DNA of 31,036 nt from a virus, in IMG/VR virus record IMGVR_UViG_3300027771_000062, positions 1 through 31,036 of that record; one strand, 5' to 3'. The notes beneath the pieces are model-generated. The model searched no databases, was not told where the DNA came from, and worked only from the letters and a program-made list of their open reading frames with translations. Shown here in pieces: positions 8,156-15,818 of the stretch. The translations under genes and the position numbers were made by a program. Numbering within the stretch: the first letter of the stretch is position 1; each line of letters starts with the position of its first letter.

Positions 8156-11100
8156 ATGGGCACTTTAGCGATGAATCGATTATGGGATGACGCCAAATTG
8201 GCGGCTAGTGAGGCCCTCAAAGACGCCGAAGAGGTTGTAAACGCGGCTGGCGATTCGTATACAGACGACGAAGAGGCACTAAGGTCTGCCCTCTCGGCGG
8301 GTGGAATAAAATACCATGATGTAGTTATTCCGAACTTAACGAACTACGAGAAGGAGGCAATTACTAACTTAAATATTGCGTACAAGAATGTTCAGGAAGT
8401 ATTAGAGAGGGGGGAGCTTGACAGAGACTATAAACGCTTAAAGGGGTTTATTGCCGAGTATAGGAAGTGGAGACTCACCTACGCCGACAACTCAAATTCG
8501 CCACAAAGCCAAGCGAAGATGTTCTATACTTTTGTTAAGAAGAATACGTCTGAGAACGATGAAGAACAGGTCGTCGCTCTGGATTTGCCAGTCCCAACCG
8601 TCCGCTCGGGACCTCCGGAAACCTCGACAGACTATTTTTTTGAAAAAATACCCAACGAGGCACAACACAGGGAACACCTAATAAAGGCGGGGTTCGACCC
8701 GTTTTATGATAAAAACACAAATCCCACTGGATGGATTGACCTCCTCTTCTTCCGCCCCCACGATGAGATGGTGGGTGCCATGGGAGAGGTCCATCGTCTA
8801 AGCCGCGAGGAATTCGAGAATGCGGCAACAAACTCTGGTTTTGGGACAACAGAATATCTTAAAATCCTCGATAGAGAACTACTGGGAAAACCACAGCCTA
8901 CACCAACAATCATGTTGAACTTTATAGCTTGGATGGATGACCGCGTCTTAAGCCAGGCCATCCTACAGGCATCGATAAAAGGGATTGTAGGAGACCAGTC
9001 AGTTGACACAGCAGTATTAGAGGCTCCAGAGGCAGAAGAAGAGAGCCCCTCTGTTGAAACTATAGAAATAGAAAGAAGGTTCCAAGATCAATGTTTTTTG
9101 ACTAGCAATTTTAATAAAATAATTGAGAATACCTCTATTAAGGAGTTCAACTATGAACATTTTATTTCGTTGCAGGGAGAACCCTTTATAGCAACAAATA
9201 ACATGACCTTCCACAAAGGGCAGAGGGCTTTCGCAGATCTTACTTCTTTGGAGATGTCTATGTTATATCCAAGAATAAAACTATCTAAAGTCTTTTATGA
9301 TAAGGGGAGCGGTAAGACAGCTTTGAATGAGATCGCCTCTGTTCCTTTTAAGTTTGGGACTCATAACGATTTTAAAGACCCATCAATGCTTACTATGAGC
9401 AAAAGGGCAAGAGGAGATGACGCGGGAATAGAGTCTTTTTCATTTTCTTTTGAAGGGCAAGACTATGCAACAGCGGAAAAGATTGTAGTTTGTAACGCAA
9501 CATATTTTTTTAAATCAATGTCTGACTTCATATCTGACTTTAAATATGGTGATAAAATATATAGCTATTCCGATTTGGCTGCGTACCCCGCAGGAAGAGA
9601 GAGCTTCGCGATTAAAGCAGAAGTGGGTTGGCAAACTCCGGACGACCTGTCTACTATCGCCGGGTCCATTAGGGCAACAAAAATACAAAAAGCAGCAAAA
9701 TCTGCCAAACTAACAATTTTTTTGATGGTCACGAGCTTCAATTATGAGGTCAATGAAGATGGTTCTTTAAAAGTTTTTGTAGAATATAGAGGCTGGCTAA
9801 ACGATAAGTTGTCTGGTCTCAAATTTGATATATTTATAAATCCTAGTAGAGGCGATGGGGCCGACGACCTTGAGATTGCCACGGCAGAATACGCGGTGTC
9901 CTCTATTGGGCATTCGGGAGTTCACAGGCGCTCCTTTAAATTAACTGATTTAATGGATAGAGACCTTATGGTGGCTGACCTAAATCTTGGCGTTTCTCTT
10001 GATGACCCTAGGAAATCTTTTATCAACCACATTTCGACGATTATTATCAATGCACTAAGCGCACCAGGGCAGACTGGACCCTCCTTAGACTCTATACAAG
10101 GCCCCCTTAGAAATGCATGTGTACCCCCGATTATAGGGGACGCCTCACCGACCACGCAGGGTACCAACGACGACACCTTCTTCGACTTTCTCGTCGGTTT
10201 CTCTGGGACCAAAGCCGGCTCCGCAGCCAAACGCCAAAGGATTTTACAAAAATTTGCAGACCAAGCGAAAAGACATATAAAGAAGATAAAAGAACAGGGA
10301 ATGTTAATAAACCACGATGGCCTCCTAGACGAAATATTTAACGAGGGCATTGTTTTTAGAGTCGACATACCTAAAGACTCGCTGTCCCATTATCAAAATA
10401 AGAATGTAAACAAAAGTTTAACTCCGTCACTGAGAAAAACGGACGACGTAATGGTGAAAAAAGACGATTTTACCGTTCAACAGATACTGAGTAGTGATCC
10501 TAAAGATCCGGGCAAAGCCCAGCGGGAACTCGGAGGAAATCTGATAAGTTCCGTTAATCGTGCGTTTAGAGGTAGGAGTGCCCGAAAAAACGACGCTAGA
10601 AATTTCCCTGCCGCAGGCGGCCCCAACGGACGTTTTGGTGCGGAGGGGGGATATAATATACATTTTGTAACTTTTGGTACTATTCTCAACACTATCATGA
10701 GTAGGGTGTACAGCCTCAGAAGCATTAGTAAAAATGCATATATAAAAAAGTTTAATATGATTGTTGGTTCAGCGAGTACAGAGGCAGGACCTTTCAGGGG
10801 GGACGACATATCCATTGCAGACATTCCGGTCTCTTTGGATCTTTTTAGCTATTGGTACCTTACGGAAGTTATGGAATCTGCGGAGGTAACTTATGATGTT
10901 GGCAAATTCGTACAAAATATGCTTGATAAACTAATTCTTCCTGCACTGGGAGCAGACTGTCAAGAGGACACGGAAGCTTCAGACCTCTATACAGTGAAGG
11001 GTCAAGTTTACAATACTACGGGTAAGATCATGAATAATCTTAAAGGCAGCGTTTTAGAAAAAGGGGATAGGCTTAACGGGACGGATATATCCGCAAAAGG

Positions 11101-11617
11101 CAAACGAGCCTATACTATCGAAAATCTTAGTTCTTACTACTACATTTTTATAGATTCGAAAACAGCAATGAAGGGTTTTAATAAGTTTGAAGAGCAACGA
11201 AACAAAGAAGATAGCAACATAATGACTCTTGGTACCGGATACAACAAGGGATTAACAAGGAGCATTAAGTTTAAAGGAAACGATATCACTTATTTCCAAG
11301 AGGCTGCGGATGCTGTCCTAACAAGCAAGGAGGGTGACGACAGCGTTAGAAGGATGTTAAAATTTCATAACGCTGACGTATCCTTGTTTGGAAATACTAT
11401 TTTTTATCCTGGCATGATTGTATATATATCGCCTAGCTTCCCTGGAATCGGAAATCCATTCGGAAGTCCGGTGAGATCTGTTGTTACAGCAACCAATATT
11501 GCCAATAGCCTTGGAATAGGTGGTTATTACGTGATTACAAAGGTCAAGAGCAATATAGACTCCTCTGGAGGTTTCCAAACCTCTATAGAAGCTAATTATG
11601 AAGCGGGGGCTGAATAA
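8156..11617 (+). CDS. Very large baseplate-region structural protein, function unknown
   Basis: A 1153-residue acidic protein whose start follows the previous stop by one base, with GGGAG upstream. An N-terminal helical segment (about 1-120, rich in Ala and Glu) leads into a mostly beta-like body. The last about 80 residues (FYPGMIVYISPSFPGIGNPF and on to GIGGYYVITKVKSNI) resemble the C-terminal part of baseplate hub proteins, where a short beta domain ends in a GYYVVTKV type strand. No lysozyme or protease motif was recognised and there is no signal peptide. Its place between the gp53-like gene and another unknown structural gene suggests a hub or central spike component. The size would allow fusion of several hub functions. 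Role inferred from context and the C-terminus only. Confidence 0.6.
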   Translation: MGTLAMNRLWDDAKLAASEALKDAEEVVNAAGDSYTDDEEALRSALSAGGIKYHDVVIPNLTNYEKEAITNLNIAYKNVQEVLERGELDRDYKRLKGFIAEYRKWRLTYADNSNSPQSQAKMFYTFVKKNTSENDEEQVVALDLPVPTVRSGPPETSTDYFFEKIPNEAQHREHLIKAGFDPFYDKNTNPTGWIDLLFFRPHDEMVGAMGEVHRLSREEFENAATNSGFGTTEYLKILDRELLGKPQPTPTIMLNFIAWMDDRVLSQAILQASIKGIVGDQSVDTAVLEAPEAEEESPSVETIEIERRFQDQCFLTSNFNKIIENTSIKEFNYEHFISLQGEPFIATNNMTFHKGQRAFADLTSLEMSMLYPRIKLSKVFYDKGSGKTALNEIASVPFKFGTHNDFKDPSMLTMSKRARGDDAGIESFSFSFEGQDYATAEKIVVCNATYFFKSMSDFISDFKYGDKIYSYSDLAAYPAGRESFAIKAEVGWQTPDDLSTIAGSIRATKIQKAAKSAKLTIFLMVTSFNYEVNEDGSLKVFVEYRGWLNDKLSGLKFDIFINPSRGDGADDLEIATAEYAVSSIGHSGVHRRSFKLTDLMDRDLMVADLNLGVSLDDPRKSFINHISTIIINALSAPGQTGPSLDSIQGPLRNACVPPIIGDASPTTQGTNDDTFFDFLVGFSGTKAGSAAKRQRILQKFADQAKRHIKKIKEQGMLINHDGLLDEIFNEGIVFRVDIPKDSLSHYQNKNVNKSLTPSLRKTDDVMVKKDDFTVQQILSSDPKDPGKAQRELGGNLISSVNRAFRGRSARKNDARNFPAAGGPNGRFGAEGGYNIHFVTFGTILNTIMSRVYSLRSISKNAYIKKFNMIVGSASTEAGPFRGDDISIADIPVSLDLFSYWYLTEVMESAEVTYDVGKFVQNMLDKLILPALGADCQEDTEASDLYTVKGQVYNTTGKIMNNLKGSVLEKGDRLNGTDISAKGKRAYTIENLSSYYYIFIDSKTAMKGFNKFEEQRNKEDSNIMTLGTGYNKGLTRSIKFKGNDITYFQEAADAVLTSKEGDDSVRRMLKFHNADVSLFGNTIFYPGMIVYISPSFPGIGNPFGSPVRSVVTATNIANSLGIGGYYVITKVKSNIDSSGGFQTSIEANYEAGAE

Positions 11618-12851
11618 GTTGGTTGATAGAACAGCAAAACTTTACAAAGGTGGCATGAAAGCTGGCACCGCTTTTTTCTCTAGGCAGAACGAGGAAATAG
11701 AGTACCTCCTCCGCCGGAATATAACCAATGTGGGTTCCACTCGTGGCATACAAGGGCTTTATGGACTTGTAGACTTCCAATTTAATACGGTGAATATGAT
11801 GGGGAATTACCAGGATGGGCTAAGTAGTGGCCATCTAGTCATGACCAATAATAGTACAAATCCGGTCTTTGTAACTAAATTTGTTCATGATGCCTTTGAT
11901 GCCATGGCCATTTACTACGGTGTCGCCAAGAACCATAATAAAATAAAGACAAATGTTGGCTCTCTCGTTGATTTGAAGATTAAAAGAGGATACGAAAGTA
12001 TCAACAACACTCACGAAGCATATATGCAAACTTATTTTGAGTCTTTCACTGGCTACCTAAACTCAAGGGGCCTGATAGAAAAGATAGCAAACTTCAACGA
12101 ATTCATGAAACATTTCGAAGACTTTTTATATCAAGTAGTCATGGAAAACCCGATAACTAGGACCGGCTTTACTAGAAGCGTCTATTCCAATATATTAAAC
12201 GGAGGGCTCGCTATAGAGATAGAGAACATTAGCAAGTCTAAGGAGAACCGAAAGGTTAGTGACTTCTACGAAAACCCAAATTTTGATAATTTTTCAAAAA
12301 CAGCCGAGCATTTTGGGTTTGTTATCGATCGAGATGTCCCGTGGAGACTTATTGCCAATATCTCTTCGCCAAGAATGCAGATTTTTATGGAACAGCACGG
12401 AATAACAAAGCTTGGTTTGTTTGATGACCGTTATATAAGGACTGTTTTATTAGATATCAATATACTGATCAAGCACGCTGCAACATTCTACAATACATAC
12501 GTAGCAAGAGAGCCCGAGACCACCCGGCCTGAGTTGGTTTTTAACGAAAATTGCCCAAAAAGAGGCTCATATATTGGTTCTATCTCTTCTGGCACGCTAA
12601 AGATCAAGAAGTTCAGGAGAACAACAGTTAGTAAGAATAAAGCGATAGCAGATTATGGAATAAAACAGTGGGTGAAACTATACTTTAGGCTAAGGCTCGC
12701 GGAAGAAAAGATTGACATTTCTACAGCCGAGACAAATGCTCTCTTAACGTCGATATACGCGAGAAGCTTAAAAAATAATTCTATTGACTTGGTGGTCGGA
12801 GCCGTTTATAGTGACCTAGAAGTAAAAAGGCGCATTACTGTAGAGGTTTAA
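11598..12851 (+). CDS. Unknown protein, probable virion component
   Basis: 417 residues with no family recognised. It starts inside the preceding gene (20-base overlap), which indicates translational coupling. The N-terminus is basic (MKRGLNKLVDRTAKLYKGG); the body is mixed helix and strand with many aromatic residues, for example HEAYMQTYFESFTGYLNSRG. A central FVIDRDVPWRLIANISSPRM segment looks well conserved in style. The C-terminus carries a basic LKIKKFRRTTVSKNK stretch. No catalytic motif, signal peptide or membrane span is visible. Its neighbours are a large baseplate-region protein upstream and a DNA polymerase immediately downstream, so it marks the border of the tail and replication modules. 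It could belong to either, with a structural role more likely. Confidence 0.6.
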   Translation: MKRGLNKLVDRTAKLYKGGMKAGTAFFSRQNEEIEYLLRRNITNVGSTRGIQGLYGLVDFQFNTVNMMGNYQDGLSSGHLVMTNNSTNPVFVTKFVHDAFDAMAIYYGVAKNHNKIKTNVGSLVDLKIKRGYESINNTHEAYMQTYFESFTGYLNSRGLIEKIANFNEFMKHFEDFLYQVVMENPITRTGFTRSVYSNILNGGLAIEIENISKSKENRKVSDFYENPNFDNFSKTAEHFGFVIDRDVPWRLIANISSPRMQIFMEQHGITKLGLFDDRYIRTVLLDINILIKHAATFYNTYVAREPETTRPELVFNENCPKRGSYIGSISSGTLKIKKFRRTTVSKNKAIADYGIKQWVKLYFRLRLAEEKIDISTAETNALLTSIYARSLKNNSIDLVVGAVYSDLEVKRRITVEV

Positions 12852-14036
12852 ATGCTATTTCAGACGTTAGATGACAAAAAAGAATGTGTAGCGGTCTACA
12901 CTGACGGGAAACTAGACTTTGAGAGCGTACCTCCGGGTCTTACGAAGACCTGGAAGTATGTACCCTATGCTTCCGGGGACTTAGAGTGTGCATCCTTATA
13001 CTGCGTTGGATGTTCGTTAGAAGACGCGTGCCCACCCCACTTAAAAGAGAGGTGGGCGAACATAAATAAAAAGCTGCGCTCATTACAGCGCTCTTTCGAG
13101 ATTTCCCTTATTGACATGAACGAGCTTTGCTTTTTTGACCTGGTTCAAGACCGATTCCTCCTAGAATACTGTGATATCAAAAATCAGATATCTCAACATG
13201 TTTTTGATACACATGAGCGGCCTAAAAATTATGATTTTCTATTCGGCCTCTCTGAGGTTCTGTACAATATTCGGTATAAGAAACTAAACATTGATATTAA
13301 CGGATTGAAGGATATTTTTGCTAAGCCGAAAACCCGCGCTTTCCTTAAAAAAGTGAATCTCCTGTCCCCGAACGTTGAATATGATATCGCGGGGACACGA
13401 ACGGGAAGGCTCACTACAAAAAAGAATTCTTTTCCGATATTGACGCTTGATAAAGACTTCAGATCCCTGATCAAGCCTAATAACGATTTATTTGTCGAGC
13501 TAGACTTCAATGCGGCAGAGTTACGCACTATATTAGCACTTTCCGGTGTAGAGCAACCGCAGCAGGATATACACGAATGGATTGCCAAGGAGGTTTTTCT
13601 TTCCGGGGAACCTCGCGAAGACATAAAGAAAAAAGTCTTTGCATGGCTCTATAACCCCCTGGCAAAGAATGAGAAACTAGAACAGGTCTTCCAAAGACAG
13701 AAAATAACAGACAAGTACTTCGATGGAACCAGAGTTTTAACCCCATTTGATCGAAGTATCGAGGTAGATGAAAGAAGAGCGTTCAACTACATTGTACAAA
13801 GCACTACGAGCGACCTGTTCCTACGCTGTATGATAAAAGTTGCGAATCTGTTAAAGGGCAAAAAGTCCTATGTGGCTTTCTCTATTCATGACTCCCTTAT
13901 CATAGATCTTAGTATAGAGGACAGACCCCTTCTAGGAGAGATCGTTGAGGCATTCTCGGAGACTGATTTGGCAAAATTTAAAATAAACATGAGCGTAGGA
14001 GAAGACTATGGCTCCATGAAAACGAAGAGGCTATAA
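12852..14036 (+). CDS. Minimal family A (PolA-type) DNA polymerase
   Basis: Carries the family A catalytic motifs in order: TRTGRL (182-187); motif A DFNAAELR with D218, E223 and R225; motif B spacing R255-K259-F263-Y267, as in the Pol I fingers helix; N312 and Q316; and motif C H346-D347. Both catalytic aspartates and the nucleotide-binding Arg and Lys are present, so activity is plausible. Oddities: only 394 residues, against about 600 for a Klenow fragment; no room for a 3'-5' exonuclease and a much reduced thumb; Glu of the HDE motif replaced by Ser; the motif B Gly after Tyr replaced by Asn. The first 65 residues hold C46, C51, C54 and C60, a possible Zn or Fe-S site. It begins directly after the upstream stop and shares one base with the next gene. 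A separate DnaE exists at 26012, so a repair, bypass or specialised role is likely. Confidence 0.82.
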   Translation: MLFQTLDDKKECVAVYTDGKLDFESVPPGLTKTWKYVPYASGDLECASLYCVGCSLEDACPPHLKERWANINKKLRSLQRSFEISLIDMNELCFFDLVQDRFLLEYCDIKNQISQHVFDTHERPKNYDFLFGLSEVLYNIRYKKLNIDINGLKDIFAKPKTRAFLKKVNLLSPNVEYDIAGTRTGRLTTKKNSFPILTLDKDFRSLIKPNNDLFVELDFNAAELRTILALSGVEQPQQDIHEWIAKEVFLSGEPREDIKKKVFAWLYNPLAKNEKLEQVFQRQKITDKYFDGTRVLTPFDRSIEVDERRAFNYIVQSTTSDLFLRCMIKVANLLKGKKSYVAFSIHDSLIIDLSIEDRPLLGEIVEAFSETDLAKFKINMSVGEDYGSMKTKRL

Positions 14037-14881
14037 TGGAAACTATTATCGGATTAGGTGATGCGGGGTGCGCGATAGCTCACCAGTTTACTGAGTACCC
14101 ACAGTATAAGGTTCATAAGATAAACTCTAAAAAAAGTACGGAGGATAACTATCTCTATGTAACCCCCCAGAAGACACATGAAGATTACGAATCGAAGACG
14201 AGGCTAAAAAAAGCATTTTTTGAAAAGATAAGCGGCCCAATATTATTTATAGTGGGGGGATCGGGGGATATCTCTGGAGCCTGCCTGCGTATCTTAGAAA
14301 GGCTCAAAGACCACCCAACTTATGTTCTTTATATCAAGCCTGACACGTCTTTACTCTCTGAACTCAAAGAGAGACAACATAATGTAGTTTTTAATGTTCT
14401 ACAACAGTACGCGAGATCTGCGATGCTGGAGAGATTATATATTGTCGAGAACTCTAAAATAGAACAGGCCATTGGAGAGGTTCCCGTTATCGGATACACC
14501 GATACTATTAACCGCCTCCTTGTTTCAACTATCCACATGATCAATATTTGTGTGAACACAGACGCCGCTATCGACACATCTACTGACCCGCTGCCGATGT
14601 GTAGAATCTCCTCCATTGGGTTGGTGGACGTAGACACCGGGGAAATGAGATCCTTCTGCGAGATTGAACACCCTAGGCAGATAGTCTTTTATTACGCGAT
14701 CAATAATGAACGTTTAAAGACGGATGGGGCCTTACTACAAAAATTAACTTCCTTAGTTAAAGCTAAGAATGAAGAAAAATTACGAGCTTCATTCGCGATC
14801 TATCCTACTGAATATGAACAGGATTATGCTTACTGCGCCGTTCACTCGTCCTATGTGCAGGGACAAAAAATTGATTTATAG
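14036..14881 (+). CDS. Divergent FtsZ/tubulin-superfamily protein
   Basis: The 281 residues follow the FtsZ layout: a glycine-rich first loop GLGDAGC (6-12); hydrophobic strand ILFIV, then a GGSGDISGA loop (74-82) in the place of the tubulin signature GGGTGSG; a strand ending YIKPD (99-103) matching the FtsZ VVTKP motif; LYIVEN (134-139) in place of LIVIPND; and N174-T-D176 with D180 after a helix, resembling the catalytic T7 loop NxDxxD. The C-terminal half is plausibly the second FtsZ domain. FtsZ and TubZ are usually above 350 residues, so this is short. The altered signature loop leaves it open whether GTP is hydrolysed. It may form filaments, position phage DNA, or interfere with host division. 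Its start shares a base with the polymerase stop, and the SSB gene follows. Assignment is by motif order, without a search. Confidence 0.68.
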   Translation: METIIGLGDAGCAIAHQFTEYPQYKVHKINSKKSTEDNYLYVTPQKTHEDYESKTRLKKAFFEKISGPILFIVGGSGDISGACLRILERLKDHPTYVLYIKPDTSLLSELKERQHNVVFNVLQQYARSAMLERLYIVENSKIEQAIGEVPVIGYTDTINRLLVSTIHMINICVNTDAAIDTSTDPLPMCRISSIGLVDVDTGEMRSFCEIEHPRQIVFYYAINNERLKTDGALLQKLTSLVKAKNEEKLRASFAIYPTEYEQDYAYCAVHSSYVQGQKIDL

Positions 14882-14882
14882 C

Positions 14883-14981
14883 TTTACAAACGATTTTTTT
14901 TAGAGTAGAGTGTACTCACAATCGAGATGGTTGGAAAATTTGCTAACCATACTCTATCCTATTGATTAAAAGGAGTTTATC
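14883..14981 (+). promoter_or_regulatory. Promoter candidate and structured leader of the SSB gene
   Basis: TTTACA (14883-14888), a 17-base spacer and TAGAGT (14906-14911) form a moderate sigma70-like promoter. The leader holds GAGTA/TACTC (14903-14917) and ATGGTT/AACCAT (14927-14932 with 14945-14950). TAGAGT (14901-14906) can instead pair with ACTCTA (14951-14956), enclosing the second hairpin and excluding the first. T4 gp32 represses its own translation through a structured leader, so a similar control is plausible. AAAGGAG precedes the ATG. Confidence 0.45.
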
Positions 14982-15734
14982 ATGGGTATTGACATGTCTA
15001 AAATGAAAGAGAAGCTGGCGTCCTTGAACCGCAAGGGTTCCGAGAAGAATAACTTTTGGCGTCCAAAGGACGGGGAACAAACGATCCGCATTGTTCCTAC
15101 TGCGGATGGAGACCCATTTAAGGAGTTTTGGTTCCACTACAATCTTGGTAGTAACACACCCTTTCTGAGTCCGAAGAAGAATTTTGGAGACGAGTGTCCG
15201 CTTGACGATTTTGTTCGTACTCTTTACAAGCAGGGAGATCCTGATAGCGTCAAGATGGCGAAGAACCTTACTGCCCGACAGCGATTCTTCGCACCTGTGC
15301 TCGTTAGAGGAGAGGAAGAACAAGGGGTCCGAATCTGGGGTTTCGGTAAAACTGCGTACCAGGAGTTGCTGAACTTGGTTTTGAACCCGGATTATGGGGA
15401 CATCACTGATGTCGACAGCGGCACGGATTTGGTTATTGCTTATGGGAAACCGGCAGGGGCGCAGTTTCCGCAGACAAGTATTACACCACGCCGCCGCACG
15501 TCTCCTTTGGTTGAGGACAGTGACGAGTCTGCGCGTCTTCTGGACGCAATTCCTGATGTGACAACCTTGTTTGAGCGTCCTAGTCCAGAGGATGTTGGGA
15601 AGATGTTACATGATTACATGACTAGCATCGATGAGGAGATGTCTGCGTCTACGGGGATTAGTACAATAAGTACCGCCCCTACTAGCAAAGACAACTCTGT
15701 CGACAGTGCCTTTAACGAGTTAGTTAACTCGTAG
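14982..15734 (+). CDS. Single-stranded DNA-binding protein, T4 gp32-like
   Basis: Coats single-stranded DNA at the replication fork and in recombination. The N-terminus has the gp32 style basic stretch with KMKEKLASLNRKGSEKNNFW, followed by RPKDGEQTIRIVPTADGDPF and KEFWFHYNLG, which is the OB-fold entry seen in phage gp32 proteins. The core includes ARQRFFAPVLVRG and VRIWGFGKTAYQELLNLVLN, and the C-terminus is Ser/Asp-rich and acidic, as needed for partner binding. The length is 250 residues against 301 in T4. Only one Cys is visible (in DECPLDD), so the zinc site of T4 gp32 is apparently missing. The start at 14982 has AAAGGAG upstream; Met5 is an alternative. A long structured leader lies upstream and a strong stem-loop follows the stop. 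Confidence 0.87.
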   Translation: MGIDMSKMKEKLASLNRKGSEKNNFWRPKDGEQTIRIVPTADGDPFKEFWFHYNLGSNTPFLSPKKNFGDECPLDDFVRTLYKQGDPDSVKMAKNLTARQRFFAPVLVRGEEEQGVRIWGFGKTAYQELLNLVLNPDYGDITDVDSGTDLVIAYGKPAGAQFPQTSITPRRRTSPLVEDSDESARLLDAIPDVTTLFERPSPEDVGKMLHDYMTSIDEEMSASTGISTISTAPTSKDNSVDSAFNELVNS

Positions 15735-15741
15735 GCGCGAC

Positions 15742-15793
15742 GGTAACGCGAGGTGTTTTGTCGGTCCCCCTCCGCTCTACATCTCGCGTTGCC
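15742..15793 (+). other. Strong stem-loop between SSB and UvsX genes
   Basis: Bases 15742-15755 (GGTAACGCGAGGTG) pair with 15780-15793 (CATCTCGCGTTGCC) over 14 base pairs with two G-U pairs. The 24-base loop is C/T-rich. It begins 7 bases after the SSB stop. No U-run follows, so it is not a standard intrinsic terminator. An RNA-stabilising or processing hairpin that separates SSB from recombinase expression is likely. Confidence 0.75.
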
Positions 15794-15818
15794 AATTTAC
15801 TATAACTAGGATTTTATA

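Noticed and set aside
8451-8681. Plus-strand frame of 76 codons inside the 1153-residue gene
   Set aside because: It lies wholly within a clear coding frame, is Arg/Ser-rich in an out-of-frame manner, and has no ribosome binding site.
14889-14905. T-run at 14894-14901 as an intrinsic terminator of the tubulin-like gene
   Set aside because: No stable G/C-rich stem precedes the T-run.
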